A stretch of DNA of 49,392 bases, taken from NCBI GenBank assembly GCA_049366695.1, contig JBMNCR010000105.1, positions 1-49,392 on the forward strand, read 5' to 3'. The DNA comes from JBMNCR01 sp049366695 (lineage in GTDB: Bacteria; Bacillota; Clostridia; Eubacteriales; Alkalibacteraceae). Below, piece after piece: positions 24,016 through 31,874 of this stretch. The notes beneath the pieces are model-generated. The model saw only the letters and a list, made by a program, of their open reading frames with translations, had not been told where the DNA came from and did no database searches. Every line of letters starts with the position of its first letter. Position 1 is the stretch's first letter. A program made the translations under genes and the position numbers.

Positions 24016-25413
24016 TTAGCATTCATCTAAAACAGGTACTTCCATAGGATAATCTCCATCAAAACATGCTTTGCAAAACGTATTTCCTCCACCTACAGAT
24101 TCTATTAATCCATCTATAGAAATGTATGCTAACGTATCCGCACCAATCATTTCTCTAATCTCTTCTAAACTATGTTTCGCCCCTATTAAATGCTGTCTAT
24201 ATGGTGTATCTATTCCAAAATGACAAGTATGAGCCACTGGCGGACTACTTACTCTAAAATGCACCTCAGTAGCTCCCGATTCTCTTAACATTTCTACTAA
24301 TCTTTTAGATGTAGTTCCTCTAACGATAGAGTCATCGACTATTACCACTCTTTTATTATTAACCGTTTCCTTTAGCGCATTTAATTTTATTCTTACTCCT
24401 TCTTCCCTTAATTTCTGATTTGGTTGAATAAATGTTCTTCCTGTGTACTTATTTTTTATTAAACCCATTCCATAAGGTATTTTTGATTCTTGAGAATAAC
24501 CAATAGCTGCAGGAATCCCAGAATCAGGTACTCCTATTACAATATCAGCTTCAACTGGACTCTCCTTCGCTAATATAACTCCAGCATTTTGCCTTGATAG
24601 ATAAACACTTATCCCATCAATAACAGAATCTGGTCTGGCAAAATAAATTAATTCAAAAACACATAATTTTTTCTTTACCCAATAATTTTGTGTAAATGTC
24701 TTAACACCTTCTTTGTCTATAACAACTATTTCTCCAGGCTCTATATCTCTTACATACTTTGCTCCAATTGCTTCTAAGGCACAGCTTTCAGAAGCCAATA
24801 TATAACTAGTATTTGTTTTCCCTAAACAAAGGGGTCTTAATCCGTGGGGATCTCTTAAACCGATCAATTTATCTTCTGTAGTTATAACCAGAGCATATGC
24901 CCCTTTAATTATCTCAACTACTCTTTTTATTGCATCCACTAATCCATGTTTTAAACTTCTCGCGAGTAAGTTTACAATAACTTCAGTATCTATATCCGTC
25001 TGAAATACTACCCCACTATCTTCTAGCATCTCTCGTAACGCTTTTGCATTTATTAAATTCCCATTATGAGCTAAAGCAATTTGACTTGATTTATAATTGA
25101 CTACTAATGGTTGTGCATTTTTTATATCGCTGTCTCCTGATGTAGAATATCTTACATGACCTATTCCAATATTTCCTGAAAGTTCATCTAATATTTTATC
25201 GCCTTTAAAAACTTCTGTTACTAATCCCATATTTTTGTATTTATTTATTTTACCATTATCATTTGTAGCGATTCCTGCACTCTCTTGTCCTCTATGTTGT
25301 AATGCATATAAACAATAATATAAAAACTGTGAACAATCTTTAGAGCTTTCATTTCTATATACCCCAACTACTCCGCATTCTTCTTTTAATTTGTCGTCAT
25401 CTAAATACCTCAT
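24016..25413 (-). CDS. purF: Amidophosphoribosyltransferase
   Basis: PurF is the committed step of purine synthesis: PRPP plus glutamine to phosphoribosylamine. The mature N-terminal nucleophile cysteine is in EECGVVGVY, with a 12-residue propeptide if the ATG at 25413 is used. That ATG follows GGAGGAGCAA; the open frame extends to a GTG at 25431 that lacks a spaced ribosome-binding site. The glutaminase domain shows YCLYALQHRGQESAGI and GIGHVRYST. The phosphoribosyltransferase loop is VVIVDDSIVRGTTS. Cysteines in the C-terminal half (C273, CHFG, CKACFDGDYP) fit an iron-sulfur-containing Bacillus-type enzyme (inference). It overlaps or abuts purC. Confidence 0.98.
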   Translation of the reverse strand: MRYLDDDKLKEECGVVGVYRNESSKDCSQFLYYCLYALQHRGQESAGIATNDNGKINKYKNMGLVTEVFKGDKILDELSGNIGIGHVRYSTSGDSDIKNAQPLVVNYKSSQIALAHNGNLINAKALREMLEDSGVVFQTDIDTEVIVNLLARSLKHGLVDAIKRVVEIIKGAYALVITTEDKLIGLRDPHGLRPLCLGKTNTSYILASESCALEAIGAKYVRDIEPGEIVVIDKEGVKTFTQNYWVKKKLCVFELIYFARPDSVIDGISVYLSRQNAGVILAKESPVEADIVIGVPDSGIPAAIGYSQESKIPYGMGLIKNKYTGRTFIQPNQKLREEGVRIKLNALKETVNNKRVVIVDDSIVRGTTSKRLVEMLRESGATEVHFRVSSPPVAHTCHFGIDTPYRQHLIGAKHSLEEIREMIGADTLAYISIDGLIESVGGGNTFCKACFDGDYPMEVPVLDEC

Positions 25414-25427
25414 TTGCTCCTCCATCA

Positions 25428-26129
25428 TCACTCAAGTCTTTGTAAAACTTCTTTATATGCTTCTTCCACTTTACCTAAGTCTTTTCTGAATCTATCTTTA
25501 TCTAGCTTTTCATTTGTTTTAATATCCCAAAGCCTACAAGTGTCAGGTGATATCTCATCAGCTAATACTATAGTATTTTCGTATCTACCAAACTCTAATT
25601 TAAAATCTACTAACTTTAGCCCTCTTTCAATAAAAAATTCTTTTAAGATATCATTTACTTTAAAAGAATACTCTTTTATAATTTTTAACTCTTCTTCGTT
25701 TGCTAATTTCATTGCTTTAACATGGTCTTCATTGATAATTGGATCCCCAAAATCATCGTTTTTATAGCATAATTCATAGATAGGCTCAGCAAATTCCAAA
25801 CCTTCAGTTAAACCTAACCTCTTGCATATAGAACCTGCCGCTACATTTCTTATTATAACCTCTATTGGCACAATTTCTACTGCTTTAACTAGTTGTTCTC
25901 TTTCAGATATATACTTCTCAAAATGAGTAGGAATACCTTTGTCCTGTACTATACTAAAAACAATACTGCTAATTTTATTATTTATTACACCTTTACCTAA
26001 AATAGCTCCTTTCTTCTGCCCATTAAAAGCTGTAGCATCATCTTTATATTCAACGATATATTGATGATCATTATCAGTTTTATACACTTTTTTAGCTTTC
26101 CCCTCATAAAGCATATCGTATTTTTTCAT
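25428..26129 (-). CDS. purC: SAICAR synthetase
   Basis: PurC couples aspartate to CAIR with ATP (step 8). The protein opens with MLYEGKAKKVYKTDN, the conserved glycine-rich ATP loop region, followed by KDDATAFNGQKKG. VEIVPIEVIIRNVAAGS and LVDFKLEFGR...VLADEISPDTCRLWD are the family signature regions. The 233-residue length is typical of the bacterial enzyme. The ATG at 26129 has AGGAGG. A strong hairpin separates it from purE, and its stop overlaps the purF frame region. Confidence 0.98.
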   Translation of the reverse strand: MKKYDMLYEGKAKKVYKTDNDHQYIVEYKDDATAFNGQKKGAILGKGVINNKISSIVFSIVQDKGIPTHFEKYISEREQLVKAVEIVPIEVIIRNVAAGSICKRLGLTEGLEFAEPIYELCYKNDDFGDPIINEDHVKAMKLANEEELKIIKEYSFKVNDILKEFFIERGLKLVDFKLEFGRYENTIVLADEISPDTCRLWDIKTNEKLDKDRFRKDLGKVEEAYKEVLQRLE

Positions 26130-26165
26130 ATGATAAATCCTCCTTTTATACTATAAATTATAATA

Positions 26166-26231
26166 AGTCTCCTAATTTTTAAGTAATGGTGTGTATCCCA
26201 ACTCAGATACACATCATTACTATAAGAGACT
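26166..26231 (-). terminator. Large two-part hairpin between purE and purC
   Basis: A 15-bp stem with one mismatch (26183-26197 with 26206-26220) is enclosed by outer arms AAGTCTC/GAGACTT (26165-26171 with 26226-26232). On minus the inner stem is followed by TTAAAAATTAGG, not a good T-tract. It starts 6 bp past the purE stop. It may be a partial terminator or an mRNA-processing or stabilising element setting the purE:purC ratio. Confidence 0.45.
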
Positions 26232-26237
26232 TTTCAG

Positions 26238-26732
26238 TTATTCTATCAACATTGACTGAATTTTTTTGTCCTTTTGATTAACTTTTATTACCATTTCTTT
26301 TTTGTAATTATTATATGCTTTTCTTAAATCCGTATATTTTATCGAAAGCATTTGCACCGCTAGTAATCCAGCATTCAGACTACCGTTTACGGCAACCGTT
26401 GCCACTGGCACTCCTGGTGGCATCTGCACTATAGATAGCAAAGAATCTAATCCATCTAACGTCGAAGATTTTATTGGAAGTCCGATTACAGGAAGGGAAG
26501 TCATCCCAGCTATAACCCCTGGCAAATGCGCAGCTTTGCCAGCAGCACCTATAATTAATTCAATTCCATTTTTCTCTGCATTTCTTGCATATTCAAAAGC
26601 TAATTCTGGGGTTCTATGAGCTGAAATAACACGAACTTCCACATCAACTTTGAATTTATTTAATATATCAACTGCTTCCTTTACTACTCCAAAATCTGAA
26701 TCACTACCCATTACTATTGCAACTTTTGGCAT
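26238..26732 (-). CDS. purE: N5-carboxyaminoimidazole ribonucleotide mutase
   Basis: PurE moves the carboxyl group from N5-CAIR to C4 (class I) or carboxylates AIR directly (class II). The sequence VAIVMGSDSDFGVVKEA, VISAHRTPE, GAAGKAAHLPGVIAG and SIVQMPPGVPVATVAV looks like class I. No purK is present in this window. The open frame extends to 26771, but the ATG at 26732 has GAGGTG and gives the usual 164 residues. It has its own promoter at 26762-26790 and a PurBox pair that overlaps the purL stop, so the operon can be re-initiated here. Confidence 0.97.
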   Translation of the reverse strand: MPKVAIVMGSDSDFGVVKEAVDILNKFKVDVEVRVISAHRTPELAFEYARNAEKNGIELIIGAAGKAAHLPGVIAGMTSLPVIGLPIKSSTLDGLDSLLSIVQMPPGVPVATVAVNGSLNAGLLAVQMLSIKYTDLRKAYNNYKKEMVIKVNQKDKKIQSMLIE

Positions 26733-26761
26733 TTTTTCACCTCTTATATCTCTTTTTCTAT

Positions 26762-26790
26762 ATATTATCAAATCATTAATAAATGTTCAA
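26762..26790 (-). promoter_or_regulatory. Internal sigma-A promoter before purE
   Basis: On the minus strand, TTGAAC (26790-26785), an exact 17-bp spacer and TAATAT (26767-26762) would start RNA near 26755, about 23 nt before the purE ATG. Confidence 0.6.
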
Positions 26791-26794
26791 TAAA

Positions 26795-26838
26795 TATATC
26801 GTACTTTTTTCTTATTTTTTCAATAATAGTTCGGTTTT
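26795..26838 (-). promoter_or_regulatory. PurR operator candidate (two PurBox-like sites) before purE
   Basis: On minus, AAAACCGAACTATT (26838-26825) matches the B. subtilis PurBox AWWWCCGAACWWT exactly. After an 18-bp gap an inverted, weaker box AAAGTACGATATA (26807-26795) follows. The same gap recurs at purL and purR. The first box overlaps the purL stop codon. Confidence 0.55.
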
Positions 26839-29800
26839 ATCCGAAATATTCTACGCCTGATTCAAATATATTTTGCTTCTTGATTTCTGGTATATTAATA
26901 TACGTATTATCAGTTATTCTCTCTGAATGCCCCATTTTCCCAAGTACTCTTCCATCAGGACTTGTTATACCTTCTACTGCATAAATTGAACCATTGGGAT
27001 TAAACTGTCCATTATAAGTTGCTTTTCCATCAAAATCAACATATTGAGTAGCTATTTGCCCACTACTTATTAGTTGATCTACTACCTCCTCATTAGCAAC
27101 GAATCTTCCTTCACCATGTGACATGGGCACTCTATAGCAGTCACCTACTTTTAACTTGTTAAACCATGGAGATAAATTAGAAACTACTTTTGTTATTGGC
27201 ATACATGAGACATGACGTCCAATTGTATTGAAAGTTAATGTTGGTGAATCCTCTTTGATTTCTTTTATTTCACCATAAGGCAATAATCCTAATTTAATCA
27301 ATGCTTGGAACCCATTGCATATACCCAATGCAAGGCCATCTCTATTTTTTAACAACTCCATAACAGCATCTTTTAAATATGGATTTCTAAACACTGTAGC
27401 AATAAATTTACCAGATCCATCTGGTTCATCCCCAGCACTAAACCCTCCAGGAATCATTAATATTTGAGAACTGCTTACTAATTTTGTCATTTCTTTTAAT
27501 GATCTAACAATATCTTCGTGTGATTTATTTCTAAAAACAAAAGAATTTACAATGGCACCTGCATTTTCAAATGCTCTTATAGAATCATATTCACAATTTG
27601 TTCCTGGAAATATAGGAATAAACACTCTCGGTTTTGCAATTTTTTCACCTGAATAAACAACAGATTTAGTAATATAATTAATAGTTTTTAAATTGCCTGA
27701 CCCTTCATTATAAATAGGATATACTTTCTCTAAAGGTTTTTGCCAACATTTAATTAATTCATCTATATCCATTATTACATTTTTACTTATTTTTATATCT
27801 CTTTTTGTTGTAGTAATTCCTAGTTCAAAACAGTTCATATCTTTAAAACAACTTACAATATCACTATTGCTTTCAACTATCATATCCCCAATATTATTAT
27901 TAAACAAATCATAATCTTTAGTATCTTTAGTAAAAGTAAATCCAATTTTATTACCAAATGTCATTTTACTAATAGCTGCTGCTATACCACCTTGGGATAT
28001 AGTTTTTGCTGATATAATAACTTTTTTATCAACTAATTCTTTTATTTTTCCATATGTGTATTTTACATTTTCAAAGTCAGGTATTTGATTATTATCTCTT
28101 TGAATTTTAATTAAATATACTTTTGAATCTACTATTTTGAATTCAGGGGTTATTATATTATCAGTTTTATCAACAGCTACACTAAATGCAACCACGGTTG
28201 GAGGAACACTTAAATCATTAAAGCTTCCAGACATACTGTCTTTCCCTCCAATTGCAGCTAGTCCTAATTCTTTTTGCGCATGATAAGCACCTAATAAAGC
28301 ACTAAAGGGCTTTCCCCATTTAGTATAATCTTTTCCAAGTCTTTCAAAGTATTCTTGCATACTTAATCTTACTTTTTTATAATCTCCACCCATTGCAACA
28401 ACTTTTGCTACGGATTCTAAAATAGCGTATATTCCTCCATGGAAAGGACTCCATTCACAAATCGACGCATTATATCCGTAACCCATAATACTACACGTGT
28501 TTGTTTCTCCTTTTAAAGTAGGGATTTTAGCAACCATTCCATCTGCAGGAGTAAGACAATATTTGCCTCCATATGGCATAACTACTGAGCCACTTCCTAT
28601 GGTACTATCAAACATTTCACTTAATCCCTGTTGACTACAAACATTTAAGTTTCTTAATATATCCATCCACTTTTCTTGAATCGAAGAATTAGTTGTTATA
28701 CTTTCTATATTTCCTTCTTTGGGTGATTTTATTATTACTTTTGTAAATTGTTTTGCACCATTTGTATCTAGAAAATCTCTGCTGAGATCTAGAATTTTTT
28801 TTCCTCTCCATTTCATTATTAATCTATTGTTATCTGTAACCTTTGCTACTTGAGAAATTTCTAAGTTTTCTTGCCCACAATATTTAATAAATTTGCCAAC
28901 ATGTTCTTTACTTACAACAACAGCCATTCTTTCTTGAGATTCCGAAATAGCCAACTCAGTACCATCTAATCCATCATATTTCTTCGGAATTAAATCCAAA
29001 TCAATTTCTAAGCTATCTGCCAATTCTCCTATAGCTACAGATACCCCGCCAGCTCCAAAATCATTGCATTTTTTTATTAATTTTGAAACTTCAGAGTTTC
29101 TAAATAATCTCTGAATTTTTCTTTCTTCAGGTGGATTCCCCTTTTGGACTTCTGCTCCACATAAAGCTAACGATTCCTCATTATGAGCTTTAGATGAGCC
29201 AGTGGCTCCGCCACATCCATCTCTTCCAGTTCTCCCGCCAATTAATAGTATTATATCTCCTGCTACTGGGTTGCTCCTTACAACGTTCTCTTTAGGTGCC
29301 GCACCTATTACCGCTCCTATTTCCATTCTTTTTGCAACATAACCTTCATGATATATTTCTACTACTTGTCCAGTGGCAAGCCCAATTTGATTTCCATATG
29401 AACTAAAACCTTTTGCTGCTTCCTTAGATATTTTCCGTTGGGGCAGTTTGCCTGACAATGTCTCGTTAATAGGCTTTCTTGGATCTCCACTTCCACTAAT
29501 CCTCATAGCTTGATATACATAACTTCTTCCAGAAAGCGGATCTCTTATGGCCCCACCTAAACAAGTAGCAGCCCCACCAAAAGGCTCAATCTCTGTAGGA
29601 TGATTATGTGTTTCATTCTTAAACATCAACAGCCATTCTTCTTCCTGATCGTTCACATCAACTTGTATTTGGATACTACATGCATTTATCTCATCAGAAA
29701 CATCTAAATCATCTAACAACCCATTTAATCTTGCTTCTTTCATATTTATCGTAGCAAGATCCATCAATGTTATTGGTTTATTTTTTGCTACTAATCTTTT

Positions 29801-30580
29801 TGATTCTAAATATTTATTTAACACATTTTGCATCACATTATAAAATGGTCCTTCTTCAATTTTAACATCTTCTATTTCCGTAGAAAAAGTTGTATGTCTA
29901 CAATGATCAGACCAATACGTATCTATAACTTTCAATTCAGTTATTGTAGGATTTCTTTTCTCATCTTGTGCAAAATATTTTTGCACAAATAATATGTCGT
30001 TAATGCTCATAGCAAATCCCATAGATTGCTTATAAAGTTTTAATTGCTCTTCATTAAAGGTTATAAAGTCATCAATTATTTCTACATCTAAGGGAACCAC
30101 TGCTTCTTCATCAAGATTTTTATACATTTGCATAGAAGCTTGTCTTGAATCAACAGGATTGATACAATAATTTTTTATTATATCTAATTCCTTTTGCGAC
30201 TTTAATCCTTCAATCAATATAATTTTAGCAACTTTGACTTTTGTATTCATTTTATGAGTAATTATTTGTATACATTGCGAAGCAGAATCTGCCCTCTGAT
30301 CATATTGGCCTGGCAAATATTCTATTGCTATAGATTTTTCATCGTTTCCAATAAAAAAATCATTATCATAAACAACATCCATATTAGGCTCAGACAAAAT
30401 AATACTTTTTATTTTATCTAAAGATTCATCATCTGAAATAAAATCATATCTATTTAATACTCTAACCTTTCTTATATGGTTTATTTGCAATGTCTTTGTA
30501 AATTCTCTAAATAATTGATCAGATTCTACATTGTAATCTTCTCTTTTTTCAACGTAAATTCTTCTTATTATAGGATTCAT
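26837..30580 (-). CDS. purL: Phosphoribosylformylglycinamidine synthase, single-chain clostridial type
   Basis: PurL converts FGAR, glutamine and ATP to FGAM (step 4). At 1247 residues it is the fused form: an N-terminal PurS-like domain, two PurM-like ATP-binding halves and a C-terminal glutaminase. Visible landmarks are TYWSDHCRHTTFSTEIE, FKNETHNHPTEIEPFGGAATCLGGAIRDPLSG, RTGRDGCGGATGSSKAH and GKDSMSGSF. The glutaminase has FIPIFPGTNCEYDS and the nucleophile cysteine in LALGICNGFQALIKLG. The ATG at 30580 follows AAGGTGG. It is the first gene of the purine operon, which otherwise lacks purB, purK and separate purQ/purS. Confidence 0.98.
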   Translation of the reverse strand: MNPIIRRIYVEKREDYNVESDQLFREFTKTLQINHIRKVRVLNRYDFISDDESLDKIKSIILSEPNMDVVYDNDFFIGNDEKSIAIEYLPGQYDQRADSASQCIQIITHKMNTKVKVAKIILIEGLKSQKELDIIKNYCINPVDSRQASMQMYKNLDEEAVVPLDVEIIDDFITFNEEQLKLYKQSMGFAMSINDILFVQKYFAQDEKRNPTITELKVIDTYWSDHCRHTTFSTEIEDVKIEEGPFYNVMQNVLNKYLESKRLVAKNKPITLMDLATINMKEARLNGLLDDLDVSDEINACSIQIQVDVNDQEEEWLLMFKNETHNHPTEIEPFGGAATCLGGAIRDPLSGRSYVYQAMRISGSGDPRKPINETLSGKLPQRKISKEAAKGFSSYGNQIGLATGQVVEIYHEGYVAKRMEIGAVIGAAPKENVVRSNPVAGDIILLIGGRTGRDGCGGATGSSKAHNEESLALCGAEVQKGNPPEERKIQRLFRNSEVSKLIKKCNDFGAGGVSVAIGELADSLEIDLDLIPKKYDGLDGTELAISESQERMAVVVSKEHVGKFIKYCGQENLEISQVAKVTDNNRLIMKWRGKKILDLSRDFLDTNGAKQFTKVIIKSPKEGNIESITTNSSIQEKWMDILRNLNVCSQQGLSEMFDSTIGSGSVVMPYGGKYCLTPADGMVAKIPTLKGETNTCSIMGYGYNASICEWSPFHGGIYAILESVAKVVAMGGDYKKVRLSMQEYFERLGKDYTKWGKPFSALLGAYHAQKELGLAAIGGKDSMSGSFNDLSVPPTVVAFSVAVDKTDNIITPEFKIVDSKVYLIKIQRDNNQIPDFENVKYTYGKIKELVDKKVIISAKTISQGGIAAAISKMTFGNKIGFTFTKDTKDYDLFNNNIGDMIVESNSDIVSCFKDMNCFELGITTTKRDIKISKNVIMDIDELIKCWQKPLEKVYPIYNEGSGNLKTINYITKSVVYSGEKIAKPRVFIPIFPGTNCEYDSIRAFENAGAIVNSFVFRNKSHEDIVRSLKEMTKLVSSSQILMIPGGFSAGDEPDGSGKFIATVFRNPYLKDAVMELLKNRDGLALGICNGFQALIKLGLLPYGEIKEIKEDSPTLTFNTIGRHVSCMPITKVVSNLSPWFNKLKVGDCYRVPMSHGEGRFVANEEVVDQLISSGQIATQYVDFDGKATYNGQFNPNGSIYAVEGITSPDGRVLGKMGHSERITDNTYINIPEIKKQNIFESGVEYFG

Positions 30581-30609
30581 ATCATACCACCTTATAGCTT
30601 TATAGTAAT

Positions 30610-30638
30610 ATATTAAATTATACGAATATTTTTTTCAA
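30610..30638 (-). promoter_or_regulatory. Sigma-A promoter of the purine operon
   Basis: On the minus strand, TTGAAA (30638-30633), an exact 17-bp spacer and TAATAT (30615-30610) predict a start near 30603 and a short leader of about 23 nt. A PurBox-like site lies inside the spacer. Confidence 0.6.
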
Positions 30639-30661
30639 GTTTTTTATTATTATACGTGTAG
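30618..30661 (-). promoter_or_regulatory. PurR operator candidate at the purL promoter
   Basis: On plus, TTATACGAATATT (30618-30630) resembles a PurBox (ACGAAC variant with C to T). After 18 bp an inverted weak box (ATTATACGTGTA, 30649-30660) follows. The pair brackets the -35 element. The 9-mer ACGAATATT is repeated exactly at the purR promoter. Confidence 0.5.
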
Positions 30662-30695
30662 TTAAACAATTTAACTTTTTGGATTTATATTATTA

Positions 30696-30910
30696 TAGTT
30701 GTCAGAAATAAAATTTGCGAATACAAATGTAATTGTGTATATCTAAACTCCTTGAACTTCCAAGGTGATGCATTTTGTATTTTATGAGGCATGCAGGATA
30801 ACAGCATGTTCATCAACCTGCCTAGGACGATAAAAAAGCAAAATGCAAAAATTCGCATCAGGCCGCGGATTGGGATATACCTCGTTACCATAAGTAAAAG
30901 ATCAACTAGT
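30696..30910 (-). ncRNA. ssrS: 6S RNA (RNA polymerase-binding regulatory RNA)
   Basis: 6S RNA mimics an open promoter and binds the sigma-A holoenzyme. This GC-enriched island folds on minus as that family does. A closing stem pairs GTATATC (30880-30874) with GATATAC (30743-30737), with further outer pairing ATGGTAA/TTACAT and TAGTTG/CAACTA. A large bubble has a small hairpin, CCTTG-GAAGTT-CAAGG, on its 3' side. An irregular terminal stem (TGATGC/GCATCA, GCATTTTG/CAAAATGC) leads to AGGCAGGTTGATGAACATGC. Two stretches closely echo E. coli 6S as I remember it: GGTTGGTGAGCATGCT and CACCTTG...GTTCAAGG. The ends are approximate. An open frame of 78 codons here is spurious. The RNA starts after the rqcP terminator and lies just upstream of purL. 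Confidence 0.85.
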
Positions 30911-30972
30911 AGATTATTCATAATTAACCTGCTTTATATTTGATCATTTTTTTTAGCTGAAAAATATGATAG

Positions 30973-31021
30973 CAAATAAAAAATAAGAGTTGATTCATTA
31001 TATGATTTTCAACTCTTATTT
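30973..31021 (-). terminator. Intrinsic terminator after rqcP
   Basis: A perfect 13-bp stem (31021-31009 with 30993-30981, core AGAGTTGA/TCAACTCT) is followed on minus by TTTTTATTTG. It separates the rqcP transcript from the 6S RNA gene. Confidence 0.85.
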
Positions 31022-31076
31022 ACTTTATTATTTTTATAAACAAAATCATTCCTTGCTAAATTACTTATATGATAGT

Positions 31077-31316
31077 TTAGAGATATTCATACATATTCTC
31101 TGCATCATTTTTAGTAACATGATCCAATATCTGGATTATCTTCACTCTTGTAGTTTTAGAACCTAAACGGATAGATAAAATGTCCCCAACTTTAACTGGT
31201 GTTCCTGCTTTAGCAACAGATCCATTAATCTCAATCCTACCGTTATCACAAGCTTCTTTTGCAATCGTTCTTCTTTTTATTAATCTAGAATTCTTTAAAT
31301 ACTTGTCTAATCTCAT
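31077..31316 (-). CDS. rqcP: RqcP, S4-domain ribosome quality-control factor (YabO)
   Basis: A 79-residue S4 RNA-binding protein: MRLDKYLKNSRLIKRRTIAKEACDNGRI, then VAKAGTPVKVGDILSIRLG, the Hsp15-like fold. In B. subtilis YabO/RqcP works with RqcH on obstructed 60S/50S subunits to add C-terminal alanine tails to stalled chains (established knowledge). Charged residues of the S4 motif (R2, K5, R15, R16) are present. The ATG at 31316 has AAAGGTG. It follows hup and mazG. In B. subtilis the next gene is yabP, but here the 6S RNA and the purine operon intervene. Confidence 0.94.
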   Translation of the reverse strand: MRLDKYLKNSRLIKRRTIAKEACDNGRIEINGSVAKAGTPVKVGDILSIRLGSKTTRVKIIQILDHVTKNDAENMYEYL

Positions 31317-31442
31317 TTTTCACACCTTTATAAAAATAGCATCTATGACACTTTAATTTGAATATTGTTCAGGAAAATTCTATTTAGATATTTCCATAGT
31401 AATCTAATACAAAAGACTAAAAAGCAACACGCTCCTGGTATA

Positions 31443-31466
31443 TAAAAAAAACCGGGATTCCCCGGC
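31443..31466 (-). terminator. Intrinsic terminator after hup
   Basis: On minus, GCCGGG-GAAT-CCCGG is followed by TTTTTTTT, a textbook rho-independent terminator nine bases after the hup stop. Confidence 0.9.
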
Positions 31467-31474
31467 AAAATTTA

Positions 31475-31750
31475 TTATTTATTTACAGCTTCTTTAAGAG
31501 CTTTACCAGCTTTAAATCCAGGTGCTTTTGATGCAGGAATAATTAATTCTTCCATTGTTTTTGGATTTCTTCCCTTTCTCTCAGCTCTTTCTCGTACATC
31601 AAATGTACCAAATCCAACCAAAGATACTTTCTCACCTTTTTGTAGTTCTTCACTAATAGTCTCAATAAAAGCATTCAATACTTTTTCATTGTCTTTCTTT
31701 GTAAGTCCAGATTTTTCAGTTAATACAGATACTAATTCAGCTTTATTCAT
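31475..31750 (-). CDS. hup: DNA-binding protein HU
   Basis: A 91-residue nucleoid protein that bends and compacts DNA as a dimer. It opens with MNKAELVSVLTEKSGLTKKDNEKVLNAF and has the family signature GFGTFDVRERAERKGRNPKT around residues 46-65. The beta-arm region contains the Pro (P63) that intercalates in DNA. The ATG at 31750 follows AAGGAGG. It is inserted between yabN/mazG and rqcP, a common clostridial arrangement, and ends at a strong terminator, implying high expression. Confidence 0.97.
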   Translation of the reverse strand: MNKAELVSVLTEKSGLTKKDNEKVLNAFIETISEELQKGEKVSLVGFGTFDVRERAERKGRNPKTMEELIIPASKAPGFKAGKALKEAVNK

Positions 31751-31874
31751 TATTGACCCTCCTTAATTTTATCCTAATTATTATATATATACTAAATTGT
31801 TATCTAGTTTAACAATTCAATAAATAGTTAAGTTTACTAGTTAAAATCCACTACATTAATTTCAACTTTTATTC

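Noticed and set aside
26829..26845. GTTCGG-TTTTAT-CCGAA inverted repeat read as a tight PurBox pair
   Set aside because: The half-sites face the opposite way from PurR operators and nearly touch; the 18-bp-spaced pair with 26795-26807 fits better.
30581..30700. Purine (guanine) riboswitch or T-box in the purL leader
   Set aside because: No purine-aptamer loops or T-box signature are present, and the predicted leader from the purL promoter is only about 23 nt.
30685..30921. 78-codon open frame upstream of purL (starts MNNLLVDLLL)
   Set aside because: It coincides with the 6S RNA, has no ribosome-binding site and an atypical composition; RNA structure explains the conserved-looking sequence better.
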